A program made the translations under genes and the position numbers. Shown in pieces: positions 31,863 through 40,945 of a stretch of 64,000 nucleotides of DNA (the first letter of the stretch is position 1; every line of letters begins with the position of its first letter). The stretch comes from Stutzerimonas stutzeri (lineage in GTDB: Bacteria; Pseudomonadota; Gammaproteobacteria; Pseudomonadales; Pseudomonadaceae): contig NZ_CP139348.1 in NCBI RefSeq assembly GCF_038561965.1, positions 744,001 through 808,000 on the forward strand, in the 5' to 3' direction. The notes beneath the pieces are model-generated. The model made no database searches, was not told where the DNA came from, and saw only the letters and a program-made list of their open reading frames with translations.

Positions 31863-32999
31863 ATGAATGAACAGGTACGCCCGATGATGCTTGAGCAGGC
31901 CGCGAAGGCGTCGAAACCTCAGAAGCCACCCTTGCTGTCACGTCGTTACGCACTGGAGATTCGCCAGCAACTGGCCTGGCATTGGCAGGCTCTGATCATT
32001 GCCGCGGCGCTAGTGCTCGGCTTGAGCATTTCCGCCGCCATCCTGATTGCCGCTGGCGTACCGGCCGGCGAGTTGCTCAACGAATTCGTCATCCTCACGG
32101 TGTTCGATGCGCAGAGCCTTACCGCCGTGCTGTTCCAGGCGTCGCCAATGATCCTTGTCGGCCTGGCCGGTTGCATGGCGTTCCGTGCCAAGTTCTGGAA
32201 CCTCGGCCTTGAGGGGCAGATGATCTGGGGGGCCATCGGTGCCACGGCGATCTCCCTGTTCGAGGTCGGCCCGCAGGCGCTGCGCCTGCCGCTGATGCTG
32301 GCGGCAGCGATCATCTGCGGTCTGCTCTGGGCGCTGGCGCCGGTGTTGCTCAAGCTGCGGTTGAAGGTCAACGAGATCATCTCGACGCTGATGCTCAACT
32401 ACCTGGCGATCAACTTCCTGCTGCACCTGCTTTATGGCAGTTGGAAGGACCCGAAGAGTTCGTTCCCCTATTCGCCGCAGTTCCAGCCGTTCGAGCGCCT
32501 GCCTGAACTGTTCGACGGCATCAGCGCGGCAGTGCCGTTGGCGGTGGTCGTGGCGTTGCTGGCGCTGTGGTTTCTCGGTATTTCCCGCGCCGGGCTCTAC
32601 CTGCGCTTCGTCGATGCCAACCCGCGGGTGGCCGGCGCAGTAGGCGTGCCGGTGCAGAAGATGATCATCGGCACGGTTTTGATTTCCGGCGCCATGGCCG
32701 GGATTGCCGGGTTTCTCGTCACGGCCGGGCAGGAGGGCCGGCTGACCCAGTCGTTCTATCAGGGCTACGGCTTCTCCGGGATTCTCATTGCCTTTCTCGC
32801 CCGTAACAACCCGGTAGCAGCGCTGGTGGTGGCGCTGTTGATGGCGATGTTGTTCGTCGCCGGACGCAGCCTGCAAGTGTTCTACCAGATCCCCTTTTCC
32901 ATGGTGCAGTTGATCCAGGCGATCCTGGTGATCTGTGTCGCCTCTTCGGATTTCTTTATCCGCCACCGTATCCGCCGCGTTCAGGGAGGCGAAAGCTGA
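31863..32999 (+). CDS. ABC transporter permease (BPD_transp_2), first subunit
   Basis: The 378-residue inner-membrane permease has about 9 hydrophobic segments and the family motif AFRAKFWNLGLEGQMIWGAI. It resembles YufP/NupB-type nucleoside permeases. It begins after a 128-base gap that shows no terminator. The stop shares one base with the next ATG (TGATG). Confidence 0.9.
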   Translation: MNEQVRPMMLEQAAKASKPQKPPLLSRRYALEIRQQLAWHWQALIIAAALVLGLSISAAILIAAGVPAGELLNEFVILTVFDAQSLTAVLFQASPMILVGLAGCMAFRAKFWNLGLEGQMIWGAIGATAISLFEVGPQALRLPLMLAAAIICGLLWALAPVLLKLRLKVNEIISTLMLNYLAINFLLHLLYGSWKDPKSSFPYSPQFQPFERLPELFDGISAAVPLAVVVALLALWFLGISRAGLYLRFVDANPRVAGAVGVPVQKMIIGTVLISGAMAGIAGFLVTAGQEGRLTQSFYQGYGFSGILIAFLARNNPVAALVVALLMAMLFVAGRSLQVFYQIPFSMVQLIQAILVICVASSDFFIRHRIRRVQGGES

Positions 33000-33925
33000 T
33001 GGACATGATCGCCAACTGGCTCGGCAACACGCCCGACTTCGCCGTGCCCTTCGCCCTTGCGGCGCTGGGGCTGATTCTTACCGAACGGGCCGGGGTGCTG
33101 GCTCTGGGCGCCGAGGGGCTGATGCTGGTCGGCGCGCTGGCCGGGATTGGCGCGCAACTGGCGTTCGGCAGTCATGGCATGTCGCTGTTGCTGGCGATGG
33201 GTGCGGCGGCCGTGGTCTCGCTGCTGTTCGCGCTGATGGTGCTGGTGCTGCGCATCAATCAGGTGATCGCGGGATTGGCGCTGGTGTTCTTCTGTCAGGG
33301 GCTGACCGGATTGCTCGGCACGTTGCTGGACTGGGCCAACAAGCCGGTCAAGGGCCTGGGCGCGGTGGAGCTATGGCCGCTGTCGGAGTTGCCACTGCTG
33401 GGGAAGATCTTCGTGCAGAACCCGTTGGTGTTCATGACGCCGCTGATCTTTCTCGCCGTGGTCTGGTTCCTCACCCGCACCACCACCGGCCTGCGGCTGC
33501 GCGCGGTCGGTGAGAACCCACAGGCGGCGGATGCAGCGGGGATTTCCGTGCTCGGCTATCGGCTGGCGGCGATTCTCGCCGGCTCAGCGTTGATCGGCCT
33601 GGCGGGCGGTTATATCTCGGTGCTCAGCACCAAGCTGTGGATCGCCGACATGACCGGCGGCCGCGGTTGGATCGCCGTGGCGCTGGTGATCTTCGCCCGC
33701 TGGTCACCATGGAAAGCACTGGCGGGTGCGCTGCTGTTCGGCTGCATCGAAGCGCTGATCCCGCAACTGGCCGCGGCGGGCGTGCGCCTGCCTCAATACT
33801 TCGTGCTGATGACACCCTACGCCGTGACCCTGGCCGTGATGATCTGGGTCGCCAGTGGCAAGAACGTCGCCGGCAACCAGCCGGGGGCGTTGGGTATTCC
33901 CTTCATCCGTGAGGAACGCCGCTGA
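32999..33925 (+). CDS. ABC transporter permease (BPD_transp_2), second subunit
   Basis: The 308-residue inner-membrane permease resembles YufQ/NupC-type partners, with ERAGVLALGAEGLMLVGALA as landmark and about 8 hydrophobic segments. It is the last gene of the operon and forms the heteromeric channel with the previous subunit. No dedicated base deaminase follows; the next gene is on the other strand. Confidence 0.9.
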   Translation: MDMIANWLGNTPDFAVPFALAALGLILTERAGVLALGAEGLMLVGALAGIGAQLAFGSHGMSLLLAMGAAAVVSLLFALMVLVLRINQVIAGLALVFFCQGLTGLLGTLLDWANKPVKGLGAVELWPLSELPLLGKIFVQNPLVFMTPLIFLAVVWFLTRTTTGLRLRAVGENPQAADAAGISVLGYRLAAILAGSALIGLAGGYISVLSTKLWIADMTGGRGWIAVALVIFARWSPWKALAGALLFGCIEALIPQLAAAGVRLPQYFVLMTPYAVTLAVMIWVASGKNVAGNQPGALGIPFIREERR

Positions 33926-33937
33926 AGCGGCGATTCA

Positions 33938-34336
33938 TCATTCTGCCTGGTTCTGGTTCTGGTTCTGGCTCTGATCACTTGAACGGCAAGTGATCTCGGC
34001 GTAGGGCTGGTCTGGGGAGTAGTCGCCCGGCACTCGCTCGGTGCGCTGAGTATTTGGCGCAATGCTGAATACCGGCGAGGCCGAGGTATCCGAACGCGCG
34101 TCGTCCGGTACGTGAAACTCGCAGGAAACCTGGCTTCCAGTGCGATTCATCACTTTCACTGCACGCACGCCGAGCAATTCGCCTTCCACGCCCTCGGATT
34201 TGGCCGGCACGCCCATCGGGCTCACCTCGATATCCAAGCCATTGAGATGCGTGATGATTTCAGGCGGGGGCGTCTGGGCGAGGGCTAGCGGAGCGCAAAG
34301 CACCAGGCTACAGGCGAGGGCAAGCTGATTTTTCAT
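33938..34336 (-). CDS. Periplasmic hypothetical protein with a Gln-Asn repeat tail
   Basis: The product has 132 residues from the ATG at 34336, with a signal peptide (MKNQLALACSLVLCAPLALA). The mature part carries two Cys (one in SCEFHVPDD, one in EITCRSSDQ) and ends with SQNQNQNQNQ. The tail comes from a 6-bp repeat (CTGGTT in the plus strand near 33945-33970) that may vary in length by slippage. No family was recognised. It is convergent with the permease gene. Confidence 0.65.
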   Translation of the reverse strand: MKNQLALACSLVLCAPLALAQTPPPEIITHLNGLDIEVSPMGVPAKSEGVEGELLGVRAVKVMNRTGSQVSCEFHVPDDARSDTSASPVFSIAPNTQRTERVPGDYSPDQPYAEITCRSSDQSQNQNQNQAE

Positions 34337-34520
34337 AAGAACCTCCGTCATTCGGTCCCCGTTAGAAGTGGTCAATTGCAGTCGGTTCGATAGCTTCTTG
34401 ACTCAATGATTGCAAATGATGAGCGAGCGTCAAAAAAACGTTGGCACGAAAAATGATGGCGTATAGCTATCTATCGTCTTGCCGTGTCATTTGCGCCGTG
34501 TTGAACTGCAACAGTCGCCA

Positions 34521-35954
34521 ATGTTACGTGCGGTCCTTTTTAGGGTGGCTGAAGTGACTAGGTATTTGCTCCTTGCGTTGCTGGCGTTTGCGGGTGGTGC
34601 AGCGGCCTCGGCCGATGTAGCGCTCGAACTAAACGCAGCCGAGCGTGACTGGCTGGCTGACAATCGCTCCGTCAGCATCTGCGTCGATCCCGACTGGCTG
34701 CCGTTCGAGATTCTCAATGCCCGTGGCGAACATGAGGGGATCGCAGCCGATCTGCTGCGGCTCGTTGCCTCTCGCGCGGGGCTGCAACTGGATATCGTGG
34801 CAACCAGCGACTGGGATGAGTCGGTTGCTTATTCCCAGGCCGGCCGCTGCCAACTGCTCAGCTTTCTCAATCAGACGCCCCTGCGTGATGCCTGGCTGAT
34901 CTTCACGCAACCGCTGTTCACTGACGCCAATGTGGTTATCGCGCGGGAAGATCATCCGTACGTGGCGGACCTTTCTGCCCTTGCAGGCGCCACCGTCGCG
35001 TTGCCGTCCGGCACCTCGGTGGAGGAAAGCGTGCGGCGAGACTTTCCTCAGCTTCGCGTTATCAGCACCGACACGGATGCTCAGGCGCTGGCGCTGGTAA
35101 ACGATCGCAAGGCGGATCTGACGGTGCGCTCCTTGACTGTGGCCGCTTACACCATTCGCCGGGAAGGCTGGTTCAACCTGAAGATCGCTGGCCAGCTGAC
35201 GAGTTTCGATAACCAGTTCCGAATCGGCGTGCTGAAAAGCGAGCCCGTGCTGCGCGACATACTGAACAAGGCGATCGCAACCATCACCCCGAGCGAGCTG
35301 AACCAGATCGCCAACAGCCATGCGCTGGTGCGCCTGCAGTCAGGCACCGATTACCGGCTTATCCTCCAGATCGTGGTGGCTTTCTCGGTGATGCTGCTGA
35401 CCAGTCTGTTCTGGATCGGGCGGTTGCGCCGGCTGAACGAGCAGCTACAAGTCAAATCGCAAACCGACGCGCTCACCGGGCTGGCCAATCGTGCAGCATT
35501 GGATCGGCGTTTCGCCAAGGCGCTGGAGCAGGCTCGGCGGTATCACCGGCCGTTTTCGGTCGTCATGCTGGATATCGATCACTTCAAACGTATCAACGAC
35601 GAGTTCGGTCACCAGATGGGCGACCGTGTGCTCAAACAGTTTGCCGGTCTGCTGCAGTCCTGCCTGCGCGGTAGCGATGCGGTAGGTCGTTGGGGTGGTG
35701 AGGAATTTCTGGTGTTGTGTCCGGAAACCAGTGGGCAACAGGCGGTTTTGTTCGCCGAGCGGCTGTGCGAACAGGCACGGACGTTCCCGTTCAGCACTGT
35801 CAGAGCCCAGACACTTAGCGCGGGCGTCGCCGAACTGAACGCGACGGACACCGTGGACAGTCTGCTGCGCCGTGCCGATGCCTCGTTGTACCGCGCCAAG
35901 CATGAAGGCCGGGATCGGGTGTGCTGGAAGGCACCGGACGAGAGGCCGATCTGA
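34521..35954 (+). CDS. Diguanylate cyclase with periplasmic SBP_bac_3 sensor domain
   Basis: The 477-residue protein has a signal/transmembrane N-terminus, a type-3 solute-binding domain (about 30-265, starting NRSVSICVDPDWLPFEILNA), a membrane helix (about 275-300, LILQIVVAFSVMLLTSLFWI) and a GGDEF domain. The active site is GGEEF at 392-396 and an inhibitory RxxD site (RGSD) lies five residues before it, so it should make c-di-GMP under feedback control. The periplasmic domain suggests sensing of an amino acid or similar solute. GTG at 34479 is an alternative start. Confidence 0.88.
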   Translation: MLRAVLFRVAEVTRYLLLALLAFAGGAAASADVALELNAAERDWLADNRSVSICVDPDWLPFEILNARGEHEGIAADLLRLVASRAGLQLDIVATSDWDESVAYSQAGRCQLLSFLNQTPLRDAWLIFTQPLFTDANVVIAREDHPYVADLSALAGATVALPSGTSVEESVRRDFPQLRVISTDTDAQALALVNDRKADLTVRSLTVAAYTIRREGWFNLKIAGQLTSFDNQFRIGVLKSEPVLRDILNKAIATITPSELNQIANSHALVRLQSGTDYRLILQIVVAFSVMLLTSLFWIGRLRRLNEQLQVKSQTDALTGLANRAALDRRFAKALEQARRYHRPFSVVMLDIDHFKRINDEFGHQMGDRVLKQFAGLLQSCLRGSDAVGRWGGEEFLVLCPETSGQQAVLFAERLCEQARTFPFSTVRAQTLSAGVAELNATDTVDSLLRRADASLYRAKHEGRDRVCWKAPDERPI

Positions 35955-35964
35955 GCCGCTGCGC

Positions 35965-36795
35965 TCAGTGCTTGCCGGGCTTGCGCAGGCGAACGTAGAG
36001 GTCCTTGCCACCGGTGGCGCTGCTGCCACGGGACTCCAGGTCGAAGCGTTTGGGCTGGTTGGCGATCAGGTCGCTGAGCTTCTTGCAGCCATACAGCCGT
36101 GGGTCGAAAGCCGGGCGCAGCTTGCTGATGTTCTGCCCCAGCGTTCCCAGTTGAATCCAGTCGTCTTCTTCAGTCAGGTCGTCGAGCACTTTGGCGATGA
36201 AGTCCACCGGTACCTGCTGGCATTTGATGGTGTCGCTTTTATCGGCTGCCTTTGGCGGCTTGCTGCCCGGTTCCTCGGCCTGTACTGCGGCGGCAAGCTT
36301 CTCCGGCAGCGCTGCTTCGATGGATGCTTTCGGCGCATCGGCGCGCAGGATCTCGGTGTAGATGAACTTGTCGCAGGCGGAAACGAACGGAGAGGGCGTC
36401 TTCTGCTCGCCGAAGCCGTACACCGTCAGACCTTCCTCGCGGATGCGCGCAGCCAGGCGGGTGAAATCGCTGTCGCTGGAAACCAGGCAGAAACCGTCGA
36501 AGCGCCGTGTGTAAAGCAGGTCCATGGCATCGATGATCAGCGAGCTGTCGGTGGCGTTCTTGCCCGAGGTATAGGCGAACTGCTGGATTGGCTGGATCGA
36601 ATAGTCGAGCAGGACCTTCTTCCAGCTGCCCAGGTTGGGTTTGGTCCAGTCGCCGTAAATGCGCTTGACGCTGGCGACGCCATACTTGGCGATTTCCTCG
36701 AACAGCCCCTCGACGATGGCGGCGGGCGCATTGTCGGCGTCGATCAGGACCGCTAGGTGTTTCTGCTTGTTCGAACTGCTGGGCTTGCTGGCCAT
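35965..36795 (-). CDS. NYN-domain protein with C-terminal LOTUS (OST-HTH) domain
   Basis: The 276-residue protein has an N-terminal NYN RNase-type domain (residues about 12-150) with acidic clusters in LIDADNAPA, KNATDSSLIIDAMD and VSSDSDFTRLA. A linker follows, then a LOTUS/OST-HTH domain (about 195-265; DDWIQLGTLGQNISKLRPAF). This matches bacterial NYN-LOTUS proteins thought to bind or process RNA. It is convergent with the diguanylate cyclase gene. Confidence 0.85.
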   Translation of the reverse strand: MASKPSSSNKQKHLAVLIDADNAPAAIVEGLFEEIAKYGVASVKRIYGDWTKPNLGSWKKVLLDYSIQPIQQFAYTSGKNATDSSLIIDAMDLLYTRRFDGFCLVSSDSDFTRLAARIREEGLTVYGFGEQKTPSPFVSACDKFIYTEILRADAPKASIEAALPEKLAAAVQAEEPGSKPPKAADKSDTIKCQQVPVDFIAKVLDDLTEEDDWIQLGTLGQNISKLRPAFDPRLYGCKKLSDLIANQPKRFDLESRGSSATGGKDLYVRLRKPGKH

Positions 36796-36931
36796 GGTTC
36801 ATCCCTGGGCTGAAGATCGCCCGACCTTAACGCCGACAGCTGTGCCCTGGCCATAGCGGCGTGCAGCCAACACATGCCGAGCGCGGCGGGCTCGGTTAGC
36901 ATGCGCGCCTTTCATTACATGGATTCTCGGC

Positions 36932-37660
36932 ATGGAACAGCGGGGCACGCTGAAAAGCTGGAACGACCAGAAGGGCTTTGGCTTCATCCGTCCAGAGCAG
37001 GGCGGCGAGGACGTGTTTGCGCATATCTCTGCTGTGCATGGCGAGCGCCGGCCGCTGGTGGGTGATCGCGTGCTTTATCTGGCCGGGCGCGATCCTCAGG
37101 GGCGGCTGCGCGCCGAGCATTTGCGTCTGGACGCGCCGATGACGTTGGATCAACCGGCGATTCGCCAGCGTCCGGGTAGCCAGCGGCAGACCAATCAGCA
37201 ACAGGTCGGCTCACCTGGCGCTGCGCGAAGCGCCGGCAAGCCGTCGCGCAAATTGCTCGCCAGCAGCATCCAATATTTGCCAGCCAAGCTGGTGGTCTTC
37301 GGCCTGCTGTGTCTGCTGCCGCTGCTAGGCAGCCTATACCGGTTGGGCGCGGTGTTGCCGTTGGTGATCTATGCCGTGGCCAGCTTAGTGACCTTCTTCC
37401 TCTACTGGCGCGACAAGCACAGCGCGCTGAAGGACCGCTGGCGCACGCCGGAAACCACGCTGCACATGTTCGAACTGGCGGGCGGCTGGCCGGGCGCGCT
37501 GCTGGCGCAGCAGCTGTTCCGCCACAAGACCCGCAAGCTGAGCTATCAGCTGGCGTTCTGGCTGATCGTGGTGGTGCATCAGGCGTTCTGGATCGACTTG
37601 CTGTTCATCGGCAGTGGATTCACGCGTGATCGCCTGGACTGGCTGTTGCGACTGCTCTGA
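36932..37660 (+). CDS. Cold-shock domain plus DUF1294 membrane protein
   Basis: The 242-residue fusion has a cold-shock/OB domain at residues 1-65 (GTLKSWNDQKGFGFIRPEQG, DVFAHISAV), a basic linker, and a C-terminal DUF1294 domain with about four membrane segments (YWRDKHSALKDRWRTPE, then LAGGWPGALLAQQLFRHKT). The role is unknown; nucleic-acid binding at the membrane is suggested by the domains. A bidirectional terminator follows. Confidence 0.85.
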   Translation: MEQRGTLKSWNDQKGFGFIRPEQGGEDVFAHISAVHGERRPLVGDRVLYLAGRDPQGRLRAEHLRLDAPMTLDQPAIRQRPGSQRQTNQQQVGSPGAARSAGKPSRKLLASSIQYLPAKLVVFGLLCLLPLLGSLYRLGAVLPLVIYAVASLVTFFLYWRDKHSALKDRWRTPETTLHMFELAGGWPGALLAQQLFRHKTRKLSYQLAFWLIVVVHQAFWIDLLFIGSGFTRDRLDWLLRLL

Positions 37661-37666
37661 AAACGC

Positions 37667-37692
37667 GAAAGCCCGGCGAGCGCCGGGCTTTC
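37667..37692. terminator. Bidirectional terminator
   Basis: A perfect 12-bp stem (GAAAGCCCGGCG / CGCCGGGCTTTC) with a 2-base loop lies between convergent genes. The A-run on one side and T-run on the other suit both directions. Confidence 0.85.
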
Positions 37693-37708
37693 GGGGGAGC
37701 GTCTCAGC

Positions 37709-38053
37709 TCAGACTTTCTTGACGAACTCGGACTTCAGCTTCATTGCGCCGATGCCGTCGATCTTGCAATCGATGTCGTGATCGCCATCGCACAGGCGGA
37801 TGTTTTTCACCTTGGTGCCAACCTTGACCACCAGCGACGAGCCCTTGACCTTGAGGTCCTTGATCACGCTGACGGTGTCGCCGTCCTGGAGGGTGTTGCC
37901 CACGGCATCCTTGATCACCTTGTCGCTCTCGTTCGCGGCAGTCGCGCTTTCGCTGGCTGACCACTCATGGGCGCACTCGGGACAGATCAGCATCTGGCCG
38001 TCTTCGTAGGTGTATTCGGAGTTGCATTTGGGGCAGGGCGGCAAGGTGCTCAC
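37709..38053 (-). CDS. yjdM: YjdM (PhnA-type) zinc-ribbon protein
   Basis: The 114-residue protein has a zinc ribbon CPKCNSEYTY..CPEC at residues 7-27 and a C-terminal PhnA domain (GNTLQDGDTVSVIKDLKVKG). The name PhnA/alkylphosphonate uptake is historical; the true role is not clear. It starts at GTG (38053). Confidence 0.88.
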   Translation of the reverse strand: MSTLPPCPKCNSEYTYEDGQMLICPECAHEWSASESATAANESDKVIKDAVGNTLQDGDTVSVIKDLKVKGSSLVVKVGTKVKNIRLCDGDHDIDCKIDGIGAMKLKSEFVKKV

Positions 38054-38169
38054 GGCAGGTCCTTAAAGGCGGGGTGCGGAAGGCCGTGCATTGTATAAGG
38101 TTTTGTTACAAGTTGGGCGCTGGCGTGGATCCAGGCCGGCTGGATTCCACGCCGTCTCAGAGCGGGGGC

Positions 38170-38673
38170 TTATTTCACCGCAGTGAGGCGCTCGCTGCCT
38201 GCGCGTAGCTCGCTGTAACGATGCTCAAGCTCGCGGCGGATTTCGCGGCGCTGGTAGGCCTGGGCGAAACGGCGCTGCTGCTCGGCAGTTTTCGGGTTCA
38301 GCGGCGGCACTGGCACCGGTTTGCCGTCCTCGCCGAGGGCGACCATGGTGAAGAAGCAGCTATTGGTGTGGCGTACGGTCTTCTCGCGAATGTCTTCGGT
38401 GATGACCTTGATGCCGATCTCCATCGAGGTGGTGCCGGTGTAGTTGACCGAGGCGAGGAAGGTGACCAGCTCGCCGACGTGCACTGGCTGGCGGAACACC
38501 ACCTGGTCCACCGAGAGGGTGACGACATACTGCCCGGCGTAGCGGCTAGCGCAGGCATAGGCGACTTCGTCGAGATATTTGAGCAGCGTGCCGCCATGTA
38601 CGTTGCCGGAGAAATTGGCTTTGTCCGGCGTCATCAGCACGGTCATGGTCAGCTCTGCATGTCCATCTAACAT
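38170..38673 (-). CDS. Acyl-CoA thioesterase (hotdog fold, YciA-like)
   Basis: The 167-residue protein has one hotdog domain, with MTPDKANFSGNVHGGTLLKY, DEVAYACASRYAGQYVVTLS and the catalytic Asp in that segment. It hydrolyses acyl-CoA esters; chain preference unknown. The ATG at 38673 gives MLDGHAELTMTV and matches the family start. The frame is open 44 codons further up, to another ATG at 38805, but those codons are not family-like. Confidence 0.85.
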   Translation of the reverse strand: MLDGHAELTMTVLMTPDKANFSGNVHGGTLLKYLDEVAYACASRYAGQYVVTLSVDQVVFRQPVHVGELVTFLASVNYTGTTSMEIGIKVITEDIREKTVRHTNSCFFTMVALGEDGKPVPVPPLNPKTAEQQRRFAQAYQRREIRRELEHRYSELRAGSERLTAVK

Positions 38674-39006
38674 GGGGGTTACGGCTCCTCGGGGATCAAG
38701 GGTCGCTACTTTAGTCGAATACCTCTCGTCTGTCTGGGCTATCTGGCAAATCGCTTCATCGATTTTTTCTATCGTCAATGCGGCAAAGGCGCGCACTTCT
38801 GTCATTTGGCGGAAAAAGCGCCAGCCATGGCGCTAATGTCCTCTAGCTTGGTCCGGAAGTCTTCTGCGTTGTGATGGAAATCACGAACAAGGTTGATTGC
38901 GCATGCCCGCAGCACTTTTGTTGACCTGTGCCGGGGTCGTTGCGCCTGCCGCTTTCTATAGTCGGTCGCCTAAAAAGAACTCTCCCCCGGCTACTTCAGT
39001 AAACGG
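38674..39006. other. Intergenic region, nothing recognised
   Basis: The divergent promoters of the thioesterase and cytochrome genes must lie here. No operator, repeat or small gene could be supported. Confidence 0.5.
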
Positions 39007-39702
39007 ATGCCTCCCATGCGTATGCTCGTTCTTGCTTTGCTCGCCAGCTTCGTACCCATTTCTCATGCCAGCGAGGCGATTATCGAGCGCTTCAACTACG
39101 TCATGGCTGACGAGCAACGACGCGAGCAGGCCAGCTTGGCGGGGCAGGAGCGTGCGGTGTTCTGCTCCTACTGCCACGGCGAAGCAGGCAACAGCAAGCG
39201 CAAGCACATCCCTAATCTCGCCGGGCAGAATCCGCTTTACCTGTTCCACTCCTTCGAGAAGTTCGCCAGTGGTGAGCGTGTCGACTTCGTCATGTCCAAG
39301 CTGGCGAAGAACCTCAGCACGGAGGAACGGGTGAACATCGCAGTATTCTTCAGCCAGCAAAAGGTCAGCCCACCGGAGGGCACGCCAGATGTGGCATTGC
39401 GCAAGGCCGGCGAGAAGATCTTCCAGACCACTTGCACCGGCTGCCACGGCGCGCATGCCGAGGGCATGGAAACCATGCCGCGGCTTGCCGGGCAGCCGGA
39501 CGAATACATCCGCAAGGCGCTGACGCGCTTCCGCGAGAACGACCCCAGCCGCACCGGTTCGGTGATGATTGGTGTTGCCAGCCATCTTTCCGCTGCGGAC
39601 GTCGAGGCGCTGGCGACCTATCTATCGCACCTCAGGCTGACTCCCGCCGAGGAGATGGCGAACATCAACCGCCTGCGCAAGACGACCGCGGCCGCTCAGT
39701 AA
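39007..39702 (+). CDS. Dihaem cytochrome c (class I, c4-like)
   Basis: The 231-residue periplasmic protein has a signal peptide (MRMLVLALLASFVPISHA) and two haem sites, CSYCH near residue 53 and CTGCH near residue 144. Methionine ligands are plausible in each half (VDFVMSKLAK; SVMIGVASH). The tandem layout fits cytochrome c4/c5-type electron carriers. It may serve terminal oxidases or denitrification enzymes. The ATG at 39016 is an alternative start. Confidence 0.88.
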   Translation: MPPMRMLVLALLASFVPISHASEAIIERFNYVMADEQRREQASLAGQERAVFCSYCHGEAGNSKRKHIPNLAGQNPLYLFHSFEKFASGERVDFVMSKLAKNLSTEERVNIAVFFSQQKVSPPEGTPDVALRKAGEKIFQTTCTGCHGAHAEGMETMPRLAGQPDEYIRKALTRFRENDPSRTGSVMIGVASHLSAADVEALATYLSHLRLTPAEEMANINRLRKTTAAAQ

Positions 39703-40931
39703 CGCTGAATCTGCGCCGGCGTGCGGCGCATCAGCACTTCACCATTGCGCACCGAAAGCAGGGCATGGCCCTGGGTGCGCAGCATCTCGTAATCGTCTGG
39801 CGCCGACAGCACCAGCAGGTTCGCCGGGCGCCCCACTTCCAGTCCGTAGCGCTCGCCCAGGTTCAGCGTCCGTGCGCTGTTGTCGGTGATCAGGTCAAGG
39901 CCGCGCTGCAGGTCCTCGTAGCCGAGCATGTGGCAGATGTGCAGGCCGGCTTCGAGAATGCGCAGGATGTTGCCGTTGCCCAGCGGATACCAGGGGTCGA
40001 CGATGGAATCCTGGCCGAAGCAGACGTTCATCCCGGCGCGATCGATCTCGGCCACACGGGTCAGTCCGCGACGCTTGGGATAGGTGTCGAAGCGGCCCTG
40101 CAGATGGATGCTCTCGGTCGGGCAGGAGACGAAGTTGATCTTCGACAGCTTGAGCAGGCGGAACAGTTTGGAGCAGTAGGCGTTGTCGTAGGAGCCCATC
40201 GCCGTGGTGTGGCTGGCGGTGACGCGCTCGCCCATCTCGCGCACGCGCGCTTCTTCGGCGAGCACTTCGAGAAAGCGTGATTGCGGGTCGTCGGTTTCGT
40301 CGCAGTGCACGTCCACCAGGCAGCCGCTGCGCTCGGCCAGATCCATGAGGAACTTGATCGAGCTGACGCCCTGGTCGCGAGTGTTCTCGAAGTGTGGAAT
40401 GCCGCCGACCACATCGGCGCCCATGGCGATCGCCTCGGTCATCAATTCGCGGCCGCCCTTGAACGACTCGATGCCCTCCTGCGGAAAGGCGACGATCTGC
40501 AGGTCCATCAGGTGGCGGGTTTCCTCGCGCACTTCAAGCATCGATTTCAGCGCCGACAGCGTCGGGTCGGTGACGTCGACGTGGGTGCGCACATGCTGGA
40601 TGCCGTGGTCGACCAGCATGTCGATGGTCTTCTTCGCACGCGCCTTGGTGTCCTCGTGGGTCACCAGCGCCTTGCGCTCGCCCCAGCGCTCGATGCCCTC
40701 GAACAGCGTACCGCTCATGTTCCACGCCGGCTGGCCGGCGGTGAGGGTGGCATCCAGATGGATATGCGGCTCGATGAAGGGTGGCACCACCAGGTTGCTG
40801 GCAGCGTCGATATCACCGTCGTTGGCTTCGGCCGGAGCCTGCTGCGCGCTGATGGCGGCGATCCGTGCGCCGTCCAGTTCGATGCGGTACAGACCGCTGC
40901 GACCCCGCAGGCGGGCGTTGAGGATGTTCAT
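39696..40931 (-). CDS. codA: Cytosine deaminase
   Basis: The 411-residue amidohydrolase converts cytosine to uracil and ammonia. Metal-binding motifs are PHIHLDATL near residue 55 and VDVHCDETDDPQSRF near residue 207; the catalytic Asp is in CFGQDSIVDPWY. Its uracil product can enter the rut pathway encoded at 4.6-8.9 kb. It lies 14 bases after codB and overlaps the 3' end of the cytochrome gene by 7 bases, convergently. Confidence 0.93.
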   Translation of the reverse strand: MNILNARLRGRSGLYRIELDGARIAAISAQQAPAEANDGDIDAASNLVVPPFIEPHIHLDATLTAGQPAWNMSGTLFEGIERWGERKALVTHEDTKARAKKTIDMLVDHGIQHVRTHVDVTDPTLSALKSMLEVREETRHLMDLQIVAFPQEGIESFKGGRELMTEAIAMGADVVGGIPHFENTRDQGVSSIKFLMDLAERSGCLVDVHCDETDDPQSRFLEVLAEEARVREMGERVTASHTTAMGSYDNAYCSKLFRLLKLSKINFVSCPTESIHLQGRFDTYPKRRGLTRVAEIDRAGMNVCFGQDSIVDPWYPLGNGNILRILEAGLHICHMLGYEDLQRGLDLITDNSARTLNLGERYGLEVGRPANLLVLSAPDDYEMLRTQGHALLSVRNGEVLMRRTPAQIQRY

Positions 40932-40945
40932 GGCGACTCCTTGGT

